Shown here: in pieces, positions 48,620-57,510 of the stretch
Position numbering within the stretch: position 1 is the stretch's first letter
Layout: each line of letters opens with the position of its first letter
Assembly: GCA_934394565.1 (NCBI GenBank)
Contig: CAKRQV010000015.1
Coordinates: 1 to 60,802 of the forward strand
Source: an uncultured Lachnospiraceae bacterium
GTDB taxonomy: Bacteria; Bacillota; Clostridia; Lachnospirales; Lachnospiraceae
Direction: 5' to 3'
Length of the DNA: 60,802 bases
Translations under genes and position numbers: made by a program
Notes under the pieces: model-generated
Seen by the model: the letters and a program-made list of their open reading frames with translations, nothing else
Told to the model about the DNA's origin: nothing
Databases searched by the model: none

Positions 48620-50500
48620 ATGAAAAAAGTAAAAAATAAGATAGTTGTCCGTGTCGGTGCCGGTGTGCTGGCTGTAGCTGTTGTCACAGGTACGGTACTT
48701 GGTGTCCGTGCGGCCAGAGGCGGCAGCAATGCTGTCGGCGTATATGAGCTGTCCGGTCTGTCTTCCGATGCGGATAATATGGGCATGGGCTCCGAAATGA
48801 GCGGCACAGTATCGGCAGATGAGGTACAGACAGTATATGTTTCGGATACACAGACAGTAACAAAGGTCTTTGTAGAGGAAGGACAGCAGGTCAGAAAGGG
48901 CGATGTCCTGCTGACGTACGATACGACCCTGACAGATATCGAACTGACCCGTAAGGAGCTGGAGATCCAGAAGCAGAAGCTTGAGCTGGAAAAAATGCAG
49001 AAACAGGTCAAGACGAGAAAACGTCTGGATGCTGCTCCGCCGGAAGAGGGCGTTGCCACCCAGAGTGAGACTGGTTCTGGTTCACAGGTTCCGTCCGGCG
49101 GAGATAATACCGGCGGTTCAACGGGCAGTGATGATAAAGACAAACAGATCCAGGATCTGCAGAATAAGATCAAAGACCTGCAGGATCAGGTCAAAAAGCT
49201 CGAAGACAGCAGCAGTTCAGCCGGGAAAGATCTGGACAAACTGAAAAGTCAGCTCAAAGACGCCGAAGATGCCAAAGCAGAGCTTGAACAGAAACTGCAG
49301 GAAATCGATGATCAGAAGTACGATGAGCAGATCGCTGAAAAACAGCAGACGATTGAAGATCTGACAAAGCAGCTGATTTCCCTGATGCCGGATGAAGTTT
49401 CCGACAGCGACGTGGAAAACGGCGTTGTGAAAAATTATCATATCGTGCAGGGTACAGGTACAGCTGAGGATCCGAAATTTGTCATCCTGGCCGATACCCA
49501 GGAGGTCAGCACAGGACTTCTTTCCAAATTAAATCTGAAAGAAGGCAAAAATTATCTGATCTTTGTGACTACACAGGATAATAAAGTCGAGGGTGATATT
49601 CTGACCAAATACGGTATGGTCTGCACCAATACCATCGATGAGCAAAATAACAGCAAATACCAGTACAGCTTCTTTGATGCGTCTGCTTTTACCTACAAAA
49701 AAGACAACGGTAACGGCGGCGGAGGTGGCGGTATCGTCATGCCGGGCGGTGGCGGCGGTATGGATAACAAGCTGACCGCAGCGGAGATTGCTGAACTGAA
49801 ATCCAAGATCAAAGAGACGGATCTGGCTGTCCGTGTGGCAGAAAATGAGCTGAAACAGATGCAGGAAGAAAAGGATAACGGGCAGGTTGTAGCCAGTGTC
49901 AATGGTAAGATTGCTTCTGTGACTGATGCGGATACAGCCCGTGCAGACGGTACACCGATGATCAAAGTGACCGGTACAGGCGGTTACAAGATCACCTGCT
50001 CCATCGGAGAACTGGCCCGCGATGACGTCCAGATCGGTGAAGAAGTACAGGTGACTTCCTATGAGACTGGTGGACAGTATAGCGGAACGATCCAGAGCAT
50101 CGGAGATATGCCAACGACAGATAATGCGGATTATTGGGGTGTATCTACCAATACCTCTTTCTATCCGATGACCGTTGTAGTGAATGCTGATGCCGATCTT
50201 TCTGATAATGAGTATGTTTCCGTACAGCGGGAGAGCACCGGTACATCCTCAGGTGAGGGCTTCTATCTGGAGAGTATGTATATCCTCAGCGAAAATGGAA
50301 AGAGCTATGTCTATGTCCGTGGGGATAACAACAGACTGGAAAAACGACAGATTAAGACTGGTGTCATTTACTACGGTTCAACACAGGTACTGAGTGGCCT
50401 TGACCGTAATACCGACTGGATTGCTTTCCCCTATGGCAAGCAGGTCAAAGACGGTGCGGCGACCAAAGAAGCGACCACAGATGAGCTGTACAATTATTAA
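48620..50500 (+). CDS. Second membrane-fusion adaptor of the MacAB-like exporter, with inserted domain
   Basis: The protein has 626 residues from ATG 48620 (GTGGGAG just upstream); a GTG at 48608 is possible. An N-terminal membrane anchor (about 10-30) is followed by a lipoyl half (VTKVFVEEGQQVRKGDVLLTYD), a coiled coil split by a low-complexity linker, a further coiled coil (about 170-255), and an inserted roughly 90-residue beta-rich domain (NYHIVQGTGTAEDPKFVILAD...FFDASAFTYKKDNG). A Gly-rich joint (GGGGGGIVMPGGGGGM) leads to the returning helix, the second lipoyl half (GQVVASVNGKIASVTD) and the barrel. The family usually has no such insert. Confidence 0.88.
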   Translation: MKKVKNKIVVRVGAGVLAVAVVTGTVLGVRAARGGSNAVGVYELSGLSSDADNMGMGSEMSGTVSADEVQTVYVSDTQTVTKVFVEEGQQVRKGDVLLTYDTTLTDIELTRKELEIQKQKLELEKMQKQVKTRKRLDAAPPEEGVATQSETGSGSQVPSGGDNTGGSTGSDDKDKQIQDLQNKIKDLQDQVKKLEDSSSSAGKDLDKLKSQLKDAEDAKAELEQKLQEIDDQKYDEQIAEKQQTIEDLTKQLISLMPDEVSDSDVENGVVKNYHIVQGTGTAEDPKFVILADTQEVSTGLLSKLNLKEGKNYLIFVTTQDNKVEGDILTKYGMVCTNTIDEQNNSKYQYSFFDASAFTYKKDNGNGGGGGGIVMPGGGGGMDNKLTAAEIAELKSKIKETDLAVRVAENELKQMQEEKDNGQVVASVNGKIASVTDADTARADGTPMIKVTGTGGYKITCSIGELARDDVQIGEEVQVTSYETGGQYSGTIQSIGDMPTTDNADYWGVSTNTSFYPMTVVVNADADLSDNEYVSVQRESTGTSSGEGFYLESMYILSENGKSYVYVRGDNNRLEKRQIKTGVIYYGSTQVLSGLDRNTDWIAFPYGKQVKDGAATKEATTDELYNY

Positions 50501-50512
50501 GGAGGAAAGGGC

Positions 50513-51769
50513 ATGCGCGAAAACATAAAATTATCCCTGCAGGGAATCTGGAGTCATAAGATGCGCTCCGTGCTGACCATGCTGGGTATCATTATCGGTA
50601 TCGCTTCCATCATTGCCATTGTCTCCACAATCAAGGGCAACAGTGAGATGATCAAAGAGAGCCTTATCGGTTCCAATAATAACGTGGTTGATGTACAGCT
50701 GTATCAGGGCGACTGGACATACGATATGCAGTACAACGGCAATCCGGACGGACTGATGCCGATGGATGACAGCTTTAAAAAAGAGCTGACCGATCTGGAT
50801 GCTGTAGACAAGATTTCCTTTTATAACAGCCGCGAGAACAGCGACAACAATATCTACTATCTGGAAACAGCCTTTAACGGCGGTATTTACGGTATCGACT
50901 CCGATTATATGGAGGTTTACAATTATAAGGTGACCAGAGGCCGTAACTTTATCCAGTCCGATTATGATAATTTCCGTAAAAACGTGATCCTGGATGATAC
51001 AGCCGTATCTTCGCTGTTCCAGAATACGGATCCGATCGGCAAGGTCATCGAGATTTCCGGTGAACCCTTCACTGTTATCGGTGTGGTGAGCCAGCAGAAA
51101 TCTGCGAATTTAAATATTAACAGTGTATCGGATTATTATACCTATGCCCAGAGTTCCAGTGGCAAGATGTTCGTCAGCAGTGCGGTCTGGCCGATGATTT
51201 TCCGCTTTGATGAGATCCAGAATGTGGCAGTCAAGGCAGTCAGCACAGACGCTATGACAAAGGCCGGACAGTCCGTAGCGGATGCGATCAATAAGAAATT
51301 CGGACGCACCAGCGATAGCGACACCTATTTCAAGAGCAAAGATCTTCTGGAACAGGCAGAAAAGCTGCAGTCCATGAGTAATTCGACGAACCAGCAGCTC
51401 CTGTGGATCGCAGGTATCTCCCTTCTGGTTGGCGGTATCGGTGTCATGAATATCATGCTGGTAACTGTTTCCGAACGTACACAGGAGATTGGTCTGAAAA
51501 AGGCGATCGGTGCCAGAAAGAGGATCATCCTCGGACAGTTTCTGACAGAGGCCGCTGTACTGACAAGCCTCGGTGGTATCCTCGGTGTGATTTTTGGTAT
51601 TATCACAGCTAAGATCCTGTCAAAAATCATGGGCATTCCAACGGGCTTAAGCGTGCCTGCCATGGTCGTGGCCGTACTCTTCTCCATGTGTATCGGCTTG
51701 ATCTTTGGTTTCCTGCCCGCCCGAAAGGCAGCCAATTTAAATCCTATCGATGCCCTTCGAAGCGAGTAA
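50513..51769 (+). CDS. ABC transporter permease, MacB/FtsX type
   Basis: The protein has 418 residues. It has the four-helix FtsX/MacB layout: an N-terminal ENIKLSLQGIWSHKMRSVLTMLGIIIGIASIIAIVS with first membrane helix, a large extracytoplasmic MacB_PCD-type domain (about 45-285), then three C-terminal helices (LLWIAGISLLVGGIGVMNIMLV, the coupling segment RTQEIGLKKAIGARKR, and GLIFGFLPARKAANLNPIDALR). With the ATPase and two adaptors it forms a MacAB-like exporter of peptides, drugs or lipids; the substrate is not evident and no regulator is adjacent. Confidence 0.95.
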   Translation: MRENIKLSLQGIWSHKMRSVLTMLGIIIGIASIIAIVSTIKGNSEMIKESLIGSNNNVVDVQLYQGDWTYDMQYNGNPDGLMPMDDSFKKELTDLDAVDKISFYNSRENSDNNIYYLETAFNGGIYGIDSDYMEVYNYKVTRGRNFIQSDYDNFRKNVILDDTAVSSLFQNTDPIGKVIEISGEPFTVIGVVSQQKSANLNINSVSDYYTYAQSSSGKMFVSSAVWPMIFRFDEIQNVAVKAVSTDAMTKAGQSVADAINKKFGRTSDSDTYFKSKDLLEQAEKLQSMSNSTNQQLLWIAGISLLVGGIGVMNIMLVTVSERTQEIGLKKAIGARKRIILGQFLTEAAVLTSLGGILGVIFGIITAKILSKIMGIPTGLSVPAMVVAVLFSMCIGLIFGFLPARKAANLNPIDALRSE

Positions 51770-51797
51770 AAGAAAAACTCCGCCGGAGCTTTCTTTT
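51770..51797 (+). terminator. First terminator after the exporter operon
   Basis: AAAGAAA/TTTCTTT arms enclose CTCC-gcc-GGAG, followed by TTTT. Confidence 0.72.
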
Positions 51798-51812
51798 ACA
51801 TGATGAGACAAT

Positions 51813-51854
51813 AAAAATCCTCTGGAAGTCTGAACGGTTTCCAGGGGATTTTTT
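51813..51854 (+). terminator. Second, stronger terminator after the exporter operon
   Basis: AAAAATCC-TCTGGAA pairs with TTTCCAG-GGGATTTTTT, with a U-run. Confidence 0.85.
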
Positions 51855-52048
51855 GTGCAGGAAATATTATACGCAATACGATTGCAAAAAGAAAATATTA
51901 CAGAAAAATTATCGAAAGATATGTTATCAAACGCTGCTATGTGGGTGGAAAACTCCATATAGCAGCGATTTTATTGCAAAAAATGATCTATATATGGGGG
52001 AAAATTATCATATAAGTGGGGAACGCAAAACATGTCGAGAAAATAGTG
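51855..52048. other. AT-rich intergenic region with one terminator-like hairpin
   Basis: CGCTGCTAT (51932-51940) pairs with ATAGCAGCG (51959-51967), followed by ATTTTATT. It could end a short transcript from 51855 onward, but I see no convincing promoter or ORF for one. Confidence 0.45.
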
Positions 52049-52109
52049 TTGACAAAAAGCCTTAACTCTGTTAGAATCTCTTTGTAACAAGTTGTAATAA
52101 ATTTGTAAT
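52049..52109 (+). promoter_or_regulatory. Promoter of the wall hydrolase with WalR-like box
   Basis: TTGACA (52049-52054), a 17-nt spacer and TAGAAT (52072-52077). Three phased direct repeats of TTGTAA start at 52082, 52092 and 52103. The last two give TGTAAT-n5-TGTAAT, the arrangement of a WalR (YycF) box. They lie around +1 to +25, a position usually linked to repression. Confidence 0.72.
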
Positions 52110-52140
52110 AATTCAAAAAAGAAATTTAACAGGAGGAACC

Positions 52141-53154
52141 ATGTTTCGTAAAATTAATACAACAGCCATAGTATTCGGATGTCTGATGGCAGCCCTTACA
52201 CTGACACAGCATCCGGTATCTGCCGCAACGCCGGACAAGGTGCTGGGCAGCATTGACTGGGAAAGCAAAGTGGCGGCCGATGTTAACGACTTTTTAAATA
52301 TCCGCAGCGAGGCCGATGCAGACGCAGAAATCAGCGGTGTCCTGCTTCCGGGCCGCGTAGCTACCGTAGTAGACGTGGAAGGTAAATGGACAAAAGTCAA
52401 ATCCGGTGATATTACAGGGTATGTACTGACAAAGTATACAGAAACCAGCGATTCCGCAAGAAAAGAGTATATCCAGAATGTAGGTGCTGCCGGAAAAGTA
52501 ACCGCATCCGGCCTGGTGATCCGCGAAGAGCCATCCACAGATGCAGCCAAAGTGACTGCCGTGTCCGAAGGCACGACGCTGTCTCTGAAATCTGTAGAGG
52601 ACGGCTGGTACAAGGTCAGCTTTGAAGGTACGACCGGCTATGTCCTTGGCAAATACGTTAAAGAAAGTAATCCAAAGGGTGCCATTACTAAGGATGCTTT
52701 CGAAGAACTGAACACATCCAATGCCGATGGCAAAGAGAAAACATCTGATAAATCCTCTTCCAAAACGGAGAAGAGTGATGACAGTAAAAAAAGCAGTGGA
52801 GATTACGTGATCAAATGCAGCGACAGTGAGCTGGATATGCTTGCAGCTATTATCCAGTGCGAGGCCGGTGGGGAGAGCTATAAAGGTCAGGTTGCCGTAG
52901 GTGCAGTTGTAGTCAACCGTGTAAAGAGTGGGCGTTATCCGGACAGCGTGGAATCTGTCATCAAGCAGAAGAGTCAGTTCTCACCCGTTCGAAGTGGCAG
53001 CTTCTCCAGAGTCTTAAAAAAAGGTGCCAGAAGCTCCTGCTACAAAGCGGCCAGAGCAGCATTGTCCGGTGAAAGCCCGGTAGGAAATGCCAAAAGTTTC
53101 CGTGCCGGTCACAGCAAAAAGGGGACGCAGATCGGTAATCAGTACTTTTTCTAG
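52141..53154 (+). CDS. Secreted SH3-domain cell wall hydrolase (SleB-type)
   Basis: The protein has 337 residues. A signal peptide (about 1-29, ending VSAA) is followed by two bacterial SH3 repeats (about 45-100, NDFLNIRSEADADAEISGVLLPG; and 120-175, SGLVIREEPSTDAAKVTAVSEG), a Ser/Lys/Asp linker, and a C-terminal Hydrolase_2 domain (about 225-337) with LDMLAAIIQCEAGGESYKGQVAVGAVVVNRV and catalytic-type Glu. SleB-like enzymes are lytic transglycosylases in spore germination or vegetative wall turnover. The vegetative-type promoter and WalR-like box suggest a role in growth. Confidence 0.92.
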   Translation: MFRKINTTAIVFGCLMAALTLTQHPVSAATPDKVLGSIDWESKVAADVNDFLNIRSEADADAEISGVLLPGRVATVVDVEGKWTKVKSGDITGYVLTKYTETSDSARKEYIQNVGAAGKVTASGLVIREEPSTDAAKVTAVSEGTTLSLKSVEDGWYKVSFEGTTGYVLGKYVKESNPKGAITKDAFEELNTSNADGKEKTSDKSSSKTEKSDDSKKSSGDYVIKCSDSELDMLAAIIQCEAGGESYKGQVAVGAVVVNRVKSGRYPDSVESVIKQKSQFSPVRSGSFSRVLKKGARSSCYKAARAALSGESPVGNAKSFRAGHSKKGTQIGNQYFF

Positions 53155-53208
53155 TCAGCAGTATATATAATAAACAGAGAAATCTCGTGGGGAGATTGTG
53201 TATATAAC

Positions 53209-53239
53209 GGGGGAGTCTCGGACAGAGGCTCCCCTCTTT
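53209..53239 (+). terminator. Terminator after the wall hydrolase
   Basis: GGGGAGTCTC pairs with GAGGCTCCCC (G-U included), followed by TCTTTA. Confidence 0.8.
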
Positions 53240-53345
53240 ATATTCCTTCACATATTTTCCTTTTCAAAGTGATTGAGTTTTCCCCCAACCTGTTGTAAGA
53301 TAAAAGCAAAATCGCATACATCCAGCGAGAAAGGAGAAGACATTC

Positions 53346-53780
53346 ATGCAGGCATATTACTGGCTGATCCTGTTTGCTGTACTGCTTGCCATCGAAGCAT
53401 TCACCATGGGTCTGACCACCATCTGGTTCGCCGGAGGTGCCCTCATCGCCTTTGTGGCGGCATTGCTCGGTGCCAATATTATCATACAGCAGATCCTGTG
53501 GCTGGTAGTTTCCGTCATACTTCTGGTCCTGACAAGACCCATTGCCAAAAAGTACATATACAAAAGACAGGAACATACCAACGCAGATCGTCTGATTGGA
53601 CAGGAAGCTATGGTCTGTGAACAGATCAACAACCTCGAAGGTACCGGAAAAGTCATATTAAATGGTATTGAGTGGACAGCAAGAACAGCAGATCCCACAC
53701 AAATCATCGAAAAAGGCAGCGTCATCCGTGTCCTTCGTATCGAAGGTGTCAAAGTTATCGTAGAAAAAGGAGAACAATAA
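53346..53780 (+). CDS. NfeD-like membrane protein
   Basis: The protein has 144 residues: three membrane helices (about 5-25, 28-45, 48-65) and a C-terminal OB fold (RLIGQEAMVCEQINNLEGTGKVILNGIEWTART). Short NfeD proteins partner with SPFH proteins. The stop overlaps the next start (TAATG), so the two are translationally coupled. AGAAAGGAG precedes the ATG. Confidence 0.9.
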   Translation: MQAYYWLILFAVLLAIEAFTMGLTTIWFAGGALIAFVAALLGANIIIQQILWLVVSVILLVLTRPIAKKYIYKRQEHTNADRLIGQEAMVCEQINNLEGTGKVILNGIEWTARTADPTQIIEKGSVIRVLRIEGVKVIVEKGEQ

Positions 53781-54721
53781 TGGAAGGAATATTCTTAGTT
53801 GTCGTGCTTGCGGTCATCATCCTGATCGTTGTTACATCCTGTGTGAAAGTCGTTCCGCAGGCAAAAGCCTACGTAGTAGAGCGTCTCGGCGCATATCAGG
53901 CCACATGGTCCACAGGCCTTCATTTCAAAGTGCCGATCATTGAACGCGTAGCCAAAAGAGTCAATTTAAAAGAACAGGTCGTAGACTTCCCGCCACAGCC
54001 TGTTATTACAAAAGATAACGTAACAATGCGGATCGATACAGTCGTATTTTTCCAGATCACCGATCCGAAACTTTTCTCTTATGGCGTAGAGAATCCGATC
54101 ATGGCCATTGAAAACCTGACAGCCACCACCCTGCGTAACATCATAGGTGATATGGAGCTGGATGAGACTCTGACCTCCCGTGAGATCATCAATACCAAGA
54201 TGCGGTCTGCACTGGATATCGCCACAGATCCGTGGGGTATTAAAGTCAACCGTGTTGAGCTGAAAAATATTATGCCTCCGGCAGCCATCCAGGAAGCCAT
54301 GGAGAAACAGATGAAAGCCGAACGTGAACGTCGAGAAGCTATCCTGATCGCGGAAGGCGAGAAAAAGTCCACCGTCCTTGTAGCTGAAGGTAAAAAAGAG
54401 TCTGCCATTCTGGATGCCGAGGCCGAAAAGCAGGCCGCTATCCTGCGCGCCGAGGCCGAGAAGGAAAAGATGATCCGCGAGGCAGAAGGTGAGGCTGAGG
54501 CCATTTTAAAAGTACAGAAAGCCAATGCCGAAGGTATCCGTCTGATTAAAGAAGCCGGAGCCGATCAGGCTGTCCTGACCATGAAGAGTCTCGAAGCTCT
54601 CGGTAAGATGGCAGAGGGCAAAGCTACCAAGATCGTTGTACCAAGTGACTTACAGGGTCTGGCCGGACTGGCAACGTCTCTGAAAGAGATCGTAAACGTA
54701 GATACACCGGAAGCTAAATAA
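53780..54721 (+). CDS. SPFH/band 7 (stomatin-like) membrane protein
   Basis: The protein has 313 residues from ATG 53780. An N-terminal membrane helix (MEGIFLVVVLAVIILIVVTSC) is followed by the SPFH domain (VKVVPQAKAYVVERLGAYQATWSTGLHFKVP...RIDTVVFFQITDPKLFSYGVENP) and a long Ala/Glu coiled coil (about 180-260) that drives oligomerisation. The family organises membrane microdomains and quality control, here with the coupled NfeD partner. The upstream frame is open but lacks a better start. Confidence 0.93.
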   Translation: MEGIFLVVVLAVIILIVVTSCVKVVPQAKAYVVERLGAYQATWSTGLHFKVPIIERVAKRVNLKEQVVDFPPQPVITKDNVTMRIDTVVFFQITDPKLFSYGVENPIMAIENLTATTLRNIIGDMELDETLTSREIINTKMRSALDIATDPWGIKVNRVELKNIMPPAAIQEAMEKQMKAERERREAILIAEGEKKSTVLVAEGKKESAILDAEAEKQAAILRAEAEKEKMIREAEGEAEAILKVQKANAEGIRLIKEAGADQAVLTMKSLEALGKMAEGKATKIVVPSDLQGLAGLATSLKEIVNVDTPEAK

Positions 54722-54738
54722 AGTATACCGTACAGCAG

Positions 54739-54775
54739 AGGGAAGACCGTGTGTAAAGCGCAGTCTTCCCTTTTT
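54739..54775 (+). terminator. Terminator after the SPFH gene
   Basis: AGGGAAGAC (54739-54747) pairs with GTCTTCCCT (54763-54771), followed by TTTT. Confidence 0.88.
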
Positions 54776-54808
54776 ATACGAAAACTATTAATAAAAATGC
54801 AGAAAAAT

Positions 54809-54891
54809 ACGAATAAAATATGCATAAATGAATAAAAAGAAATGGTAAATTACAGCTTTTTGTTGAAGAAACCGTCAAACGATGGTATGAT
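54809..54891 (+). promoter_or_regulatory. argF promoter with two candidate ARG boxes
   Basis: TTGAAG (54863-54868), a 17-nt spacer and TATGAT (54886-54891). Upstream are two AT-rich GAATAAA-type sites, ACGAATAAAATATGCATAA (54809-54827) and AATGAATAAAAAGAAATG (54827-54844), similar to ArgR/AhrC operators. Region AT-richness makes this tentative. Confidence 0.55.
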
Positions 54892-54934
54892 GATACACAG
54901 TTTAGAGGGATAACCGTGCAAGGAGGATACAGTA

Positions 54935-55933
54935 ATGAACCTGAAAAACAGAAATTTCCTGACTCTGAAAGATTATACACCGGATGAGATCCGTTATCTT
55001 CTTGATCTGTCCGCCGAGTTAAAAGCAAAAAAGAAAAACGGTGAGCTGACTCTGTGGCATACCGGTAAAAATATCGCTCTGATCTTTGAAAAGACCAGTA
55101 CCCGTACCCGCTGTTCTTTTGAGGTGGCAGCCCATGATCTGGGTATGCACGTGACCTATCTCGATCCGTCCGGTTCCCAGATCGGTAAGAAAGAGAGTAT
55201 TGCAGATACCGCCCGTGTCCTTGGACGTATGTACGATGGTATCGAATACCGTGGATATGGACAGGCTATTGTTGAAGAACTGGCCAAATATGCCGGTGTA
55301 CCGGTATGGAATGGTCTGACAAATGAATATCATCCGACCCAGATGCTGGCAGATCTTCTGACCATCCGTGAAAAATTTGGTCATCTTGAAGGAATTCATA
55401 TGACCTATATGGGTGATGCCCGTTACAATATGGGTAATTCCCTGATGATCGCCTGCTCTAAAATGGGCATGCACTTTACCGCCTGCACAAACAAAGCCTA
55501 CTTCCCGAACGAAGAGCTTGTGGAACTGTGCAAGGGATATGCGAAAGAGAGCGGCGGTAGCGTGACCCTGACTGAGGATGTCAAAGAGGGAACGACAGAC
55601 GCTGACGTGATCTATACTGACGTATGGGTATCCATGGGCGAGCCGGACAGCGTATGGGCAGAGCGTATCGAGACTTTAAAACCATATCAGGTCAATGCCG
55701 CAGCCATGGCCAATGCCAAAGATACAGCGATCTTTATGCACTGTCTGCCGGCTTTCCACGATCTGAACACGACAGTAGGCCGTCAGATCCAGGAAAAATT
55801 CGGGCTGACAGAGATGGAGGTTACGGACGAAGTCTTTGAATCTGCGCAGTCCGTTGTTTTTGGCGAGGCAGAAAACCGTATGCACACGATCAAAGCTGTG
55901 ATGGCAGCGACACTGGGCGTACCGGAACACTGA
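54935..55933 (+). CDS. argF: Ornithine carbamoyltransferase
   Basis: This enzyme makes citrulline from ornithine and carbamoyl phosphate in arginine synthesis, or the reverse in the deiminase pathway. The protein has 332 residues. The carbamoyl-phosphate motif STRTR is at 55-59; HPTQMLADLLT, the ornithine loop VWVSMGE, and the catalytic HCLPAF (about 269) are present. AAGGAGG precedes the ATG. It stands alone with upstream ARG-box-like sites, which favours the biosynthetic role. Confidence 0.95.
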   Translation: MNLKNRNFLTLKDYTPDEIRYLLDLSAELKAKKKNGELTLWHTGKNIALIFEKTSTRTRCSFEVAAHDLGMHVTYLDPSGSQIGKKESIADTARVLGRMYDGIEYRGYGQAIVEELAKYAGVPVWNGLTNEYHPTQMLADLLTIREKFGHLEGIHMTYMGDARYNMGNSLMIACSKMGMHFTACTNKAYFPNEELVELCKGYAKESGGSVTLTEDVKEGTTDADVIYTDVWVSMGEPDSVWAERIETLKPYQVNAAAMANAKDTAIFMHCLPAFHDLNTTVGRQIQEKFGLTEMEVTDEVFESAQSVVFGEAENRMHTIKAVMAATLGVPEH

Positions 55934-56018
55934 AAAAGAACAGAGAAAAGTTCTGATACACAGAATTTTGCAGATGAAGAAATGTCACATCTGCGGGTAA
56001 ACAGTTAGTATAATCATG

Positions 56019-56052
56019 AAACGGCAGCCGTATAAAGATACAGCTGCCGTTT
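56019..56052 (+). terminator. Hairpin between argF and birA
   Basis: AAACGGCAG (56019-56027) pairs with CTGCCGTTT (56044-56052), extended by GTA/TAC inside. The T-run is short. A TATAAT (56009-56014) just upstream means it could instead be the 5' leader hairpin of birA. Confidence 0.6.
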
Positions 56053-56082
56053 ACGGCTGAATCAATAGCGTAGGAGTAAAAA

Positions 56083-57066
56083 ATGAAAACAGAAATCCTG
56101 CAAATTCTCAGAAATACCGACGGCTACGTCTCCGGACAGCAGCTTTGCGACACGCTGGGTGTGTCCAGAACCGCTGTCTGGAAAGTTATCAACCAGTTAA
56201 AAGAAGAAGGCTACGAGATCGAAGCAGTCCGAAACCGGGGCTACCGGATCGTGGAGGCTGCCGATGTATTAAATGCCAGTGAACTCAAAAGCCGTCTGCA
56301 TACAAAACATATCGGCAGTGAAATCTATTATCAGTCGGAGATTGATTCTACCAATTCCTGGCTCAAGCGTCTGGCTGAAGAGGGTGCACCTGACGGCAGT
56401 GTGACGATCGCTGATATGCAGAGCCGTGGCAAGGGTCGTCGAGGTCGTGTCTGGGTGACACCCTTTGGTACGTCCATTCCGTTTTCCATTCTTCTGCGTC
56501 CGGACATCCGCCCGGAGAGAGCTTCGATGCTGACACTTGTGATGGGACTTTGTGTGGCAGAGGCGATGGAACAGCTCTATGGTATGGAGGTGGGTATCAA
56601 ATGGCCAAATGATGTCGTGGTGAACGGCAAAAAGATCTGTGGTATTCTGACAGAGATGACGATGCAGGCAGAGTATATTGATTCTGTGATCATCGGCACA
56701 GGCATCAATGCCAATATGCAGGAATTTCCGGAAGAATTGCAGGATAAGGCGACATCACTTCGCAATATCCTCGGAAAACCGGTCAAACGGGCGGATATAG
56801 TGGTAAAGATTCTGGAACTTTTTGAAGAAAATTGTCACATATTTTTGCAGACGCAGGATCTGACCGGACTGATCGACAAATACCACAGCTTTCTATTGAA
56901 CCGCGGCAAAGAAGTCCGGGTTTTGCAGCCCGGAGATGAGCATGAAGGTGTGGCAGAGGGCATCGATGCTTTAGGCAATCTCCTGGTGATCCGCAAAGAT
57001 ACGGGAGAGAAAGAGCAGGTTTTTGCCGGTGAAGTATCAATCCGTGGACTTTACAGTTATGTCTGA
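56083..57066 (+). CDS. birA: Bifunctional biotin protein ligase / biotin operon repressor
   Basis: This enzyme attaches biotin to carboxylases and represses biotin genes. The protein has 327 residues: an N-terminal winged helix (1-65, YVSGQQLCDTLGVSRTAVWKVINQLKEEGY), the catalytic domain with the biotinyl-AMP loop SRGKGRRGRVW, IKWPNDVVVNGKKICGILTE and GTGINAN, and a C-terminal SH3-like domain (GIDALGNLLVIRKDTG). It starts a short run of genes (birA, a small protein, dusB). Confidence 0.95.
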   Translation: MKTEILQILRNTDGYVSGQQLCDTLGVSRTAVWKVINQLKEEGYEIEAVRNRGYRIVEAADVLNASELKSRLHTKHIGSEIYYQSEIDSTNSWLKRLAEEGAPDGSVTIADMQSRGKGRRGRVWVTPFGTSIPFSILLRPDIRPERASMLTLVMGLCVAEAMEQLYGMEVGIKWPNDVVVNGKKICGILTEMTMQAEYIDSVIIGTGINANMQEFPEELQDKATSLRNILGKPVKRADIVVKILELFEENCHIFLQTQDLTGLIDKYHSFLLNRGKEVRVLQPGDEHEGVAEGIDALGNLLVIRKDTGEKEQVFAGEVSIRGLYSYV

Positions 57067-57171
57067 AGTGGAAGAGATATGTCCATATGAGCATGTAAAG
57101 AAAGACCGTACGAAAACAGTCTGCTGCATCATATATGAAACATCCGGCAGCAGAGAGAATAAGGAGACAGA

Positions 57172-57510
57172 ATGAAAAAAGAAAATAAGGTGCTCTGTGG
57201 TGCCAGTGCTTACGAGCAGAAATATTATTTTAATAAAGAGTTTGACAAACTGCCAAGATCCATTCAGGAAGAACTGCATATCATCTGTGTGCTGTTTACC
57301 GAAGAGATCGGAGGCGTTTTCACGATCTCTTTTGATGACGAGGGAAATCTGCAGTTTACGACGGAAGCAAAGGATGCCGACTATATGTATGATGAAATTG
57401 GCAGTGCCCTGATGATCAAGGAAATCCAGAAATCCAAGCAGGAGCTTTTAGAGGAACTGGAACTCTTTTACAAGGTCGTTATCCTGAAACAGAAAGTGGA
57501 TTTGGAATGA
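57172..57510 (+). CDS. Conserved hypothetical protein (DUF6145-like)
   Basis: The protein has 112 residues. It is soluble and acidic, with no signal peptide. It begins MKKENKVLCGASAYEQKYYFN, continues with an amphipathic helix and a short beta-hairpin (GGVFTISFDDEGNLQFTTEA), and ends in a Glu/Lys helix. I recall small proteins of this type between birA and dusB in Lachnospiraceae, but no function. Its stop overlaps the dusB ATG by 4 nt (ATGA), so they are translationally coupled. Confidence 0.82.
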   Translation: MKKENKVLCGASAYEQKYYFNKEFDKLPRSIQEELHIICVLFTEEIGGVFTISFDDEGNLQFTTEAKDADYMYDEIGSALMIKEIQKSKQELLEELELFYKVVILKQKVDLE

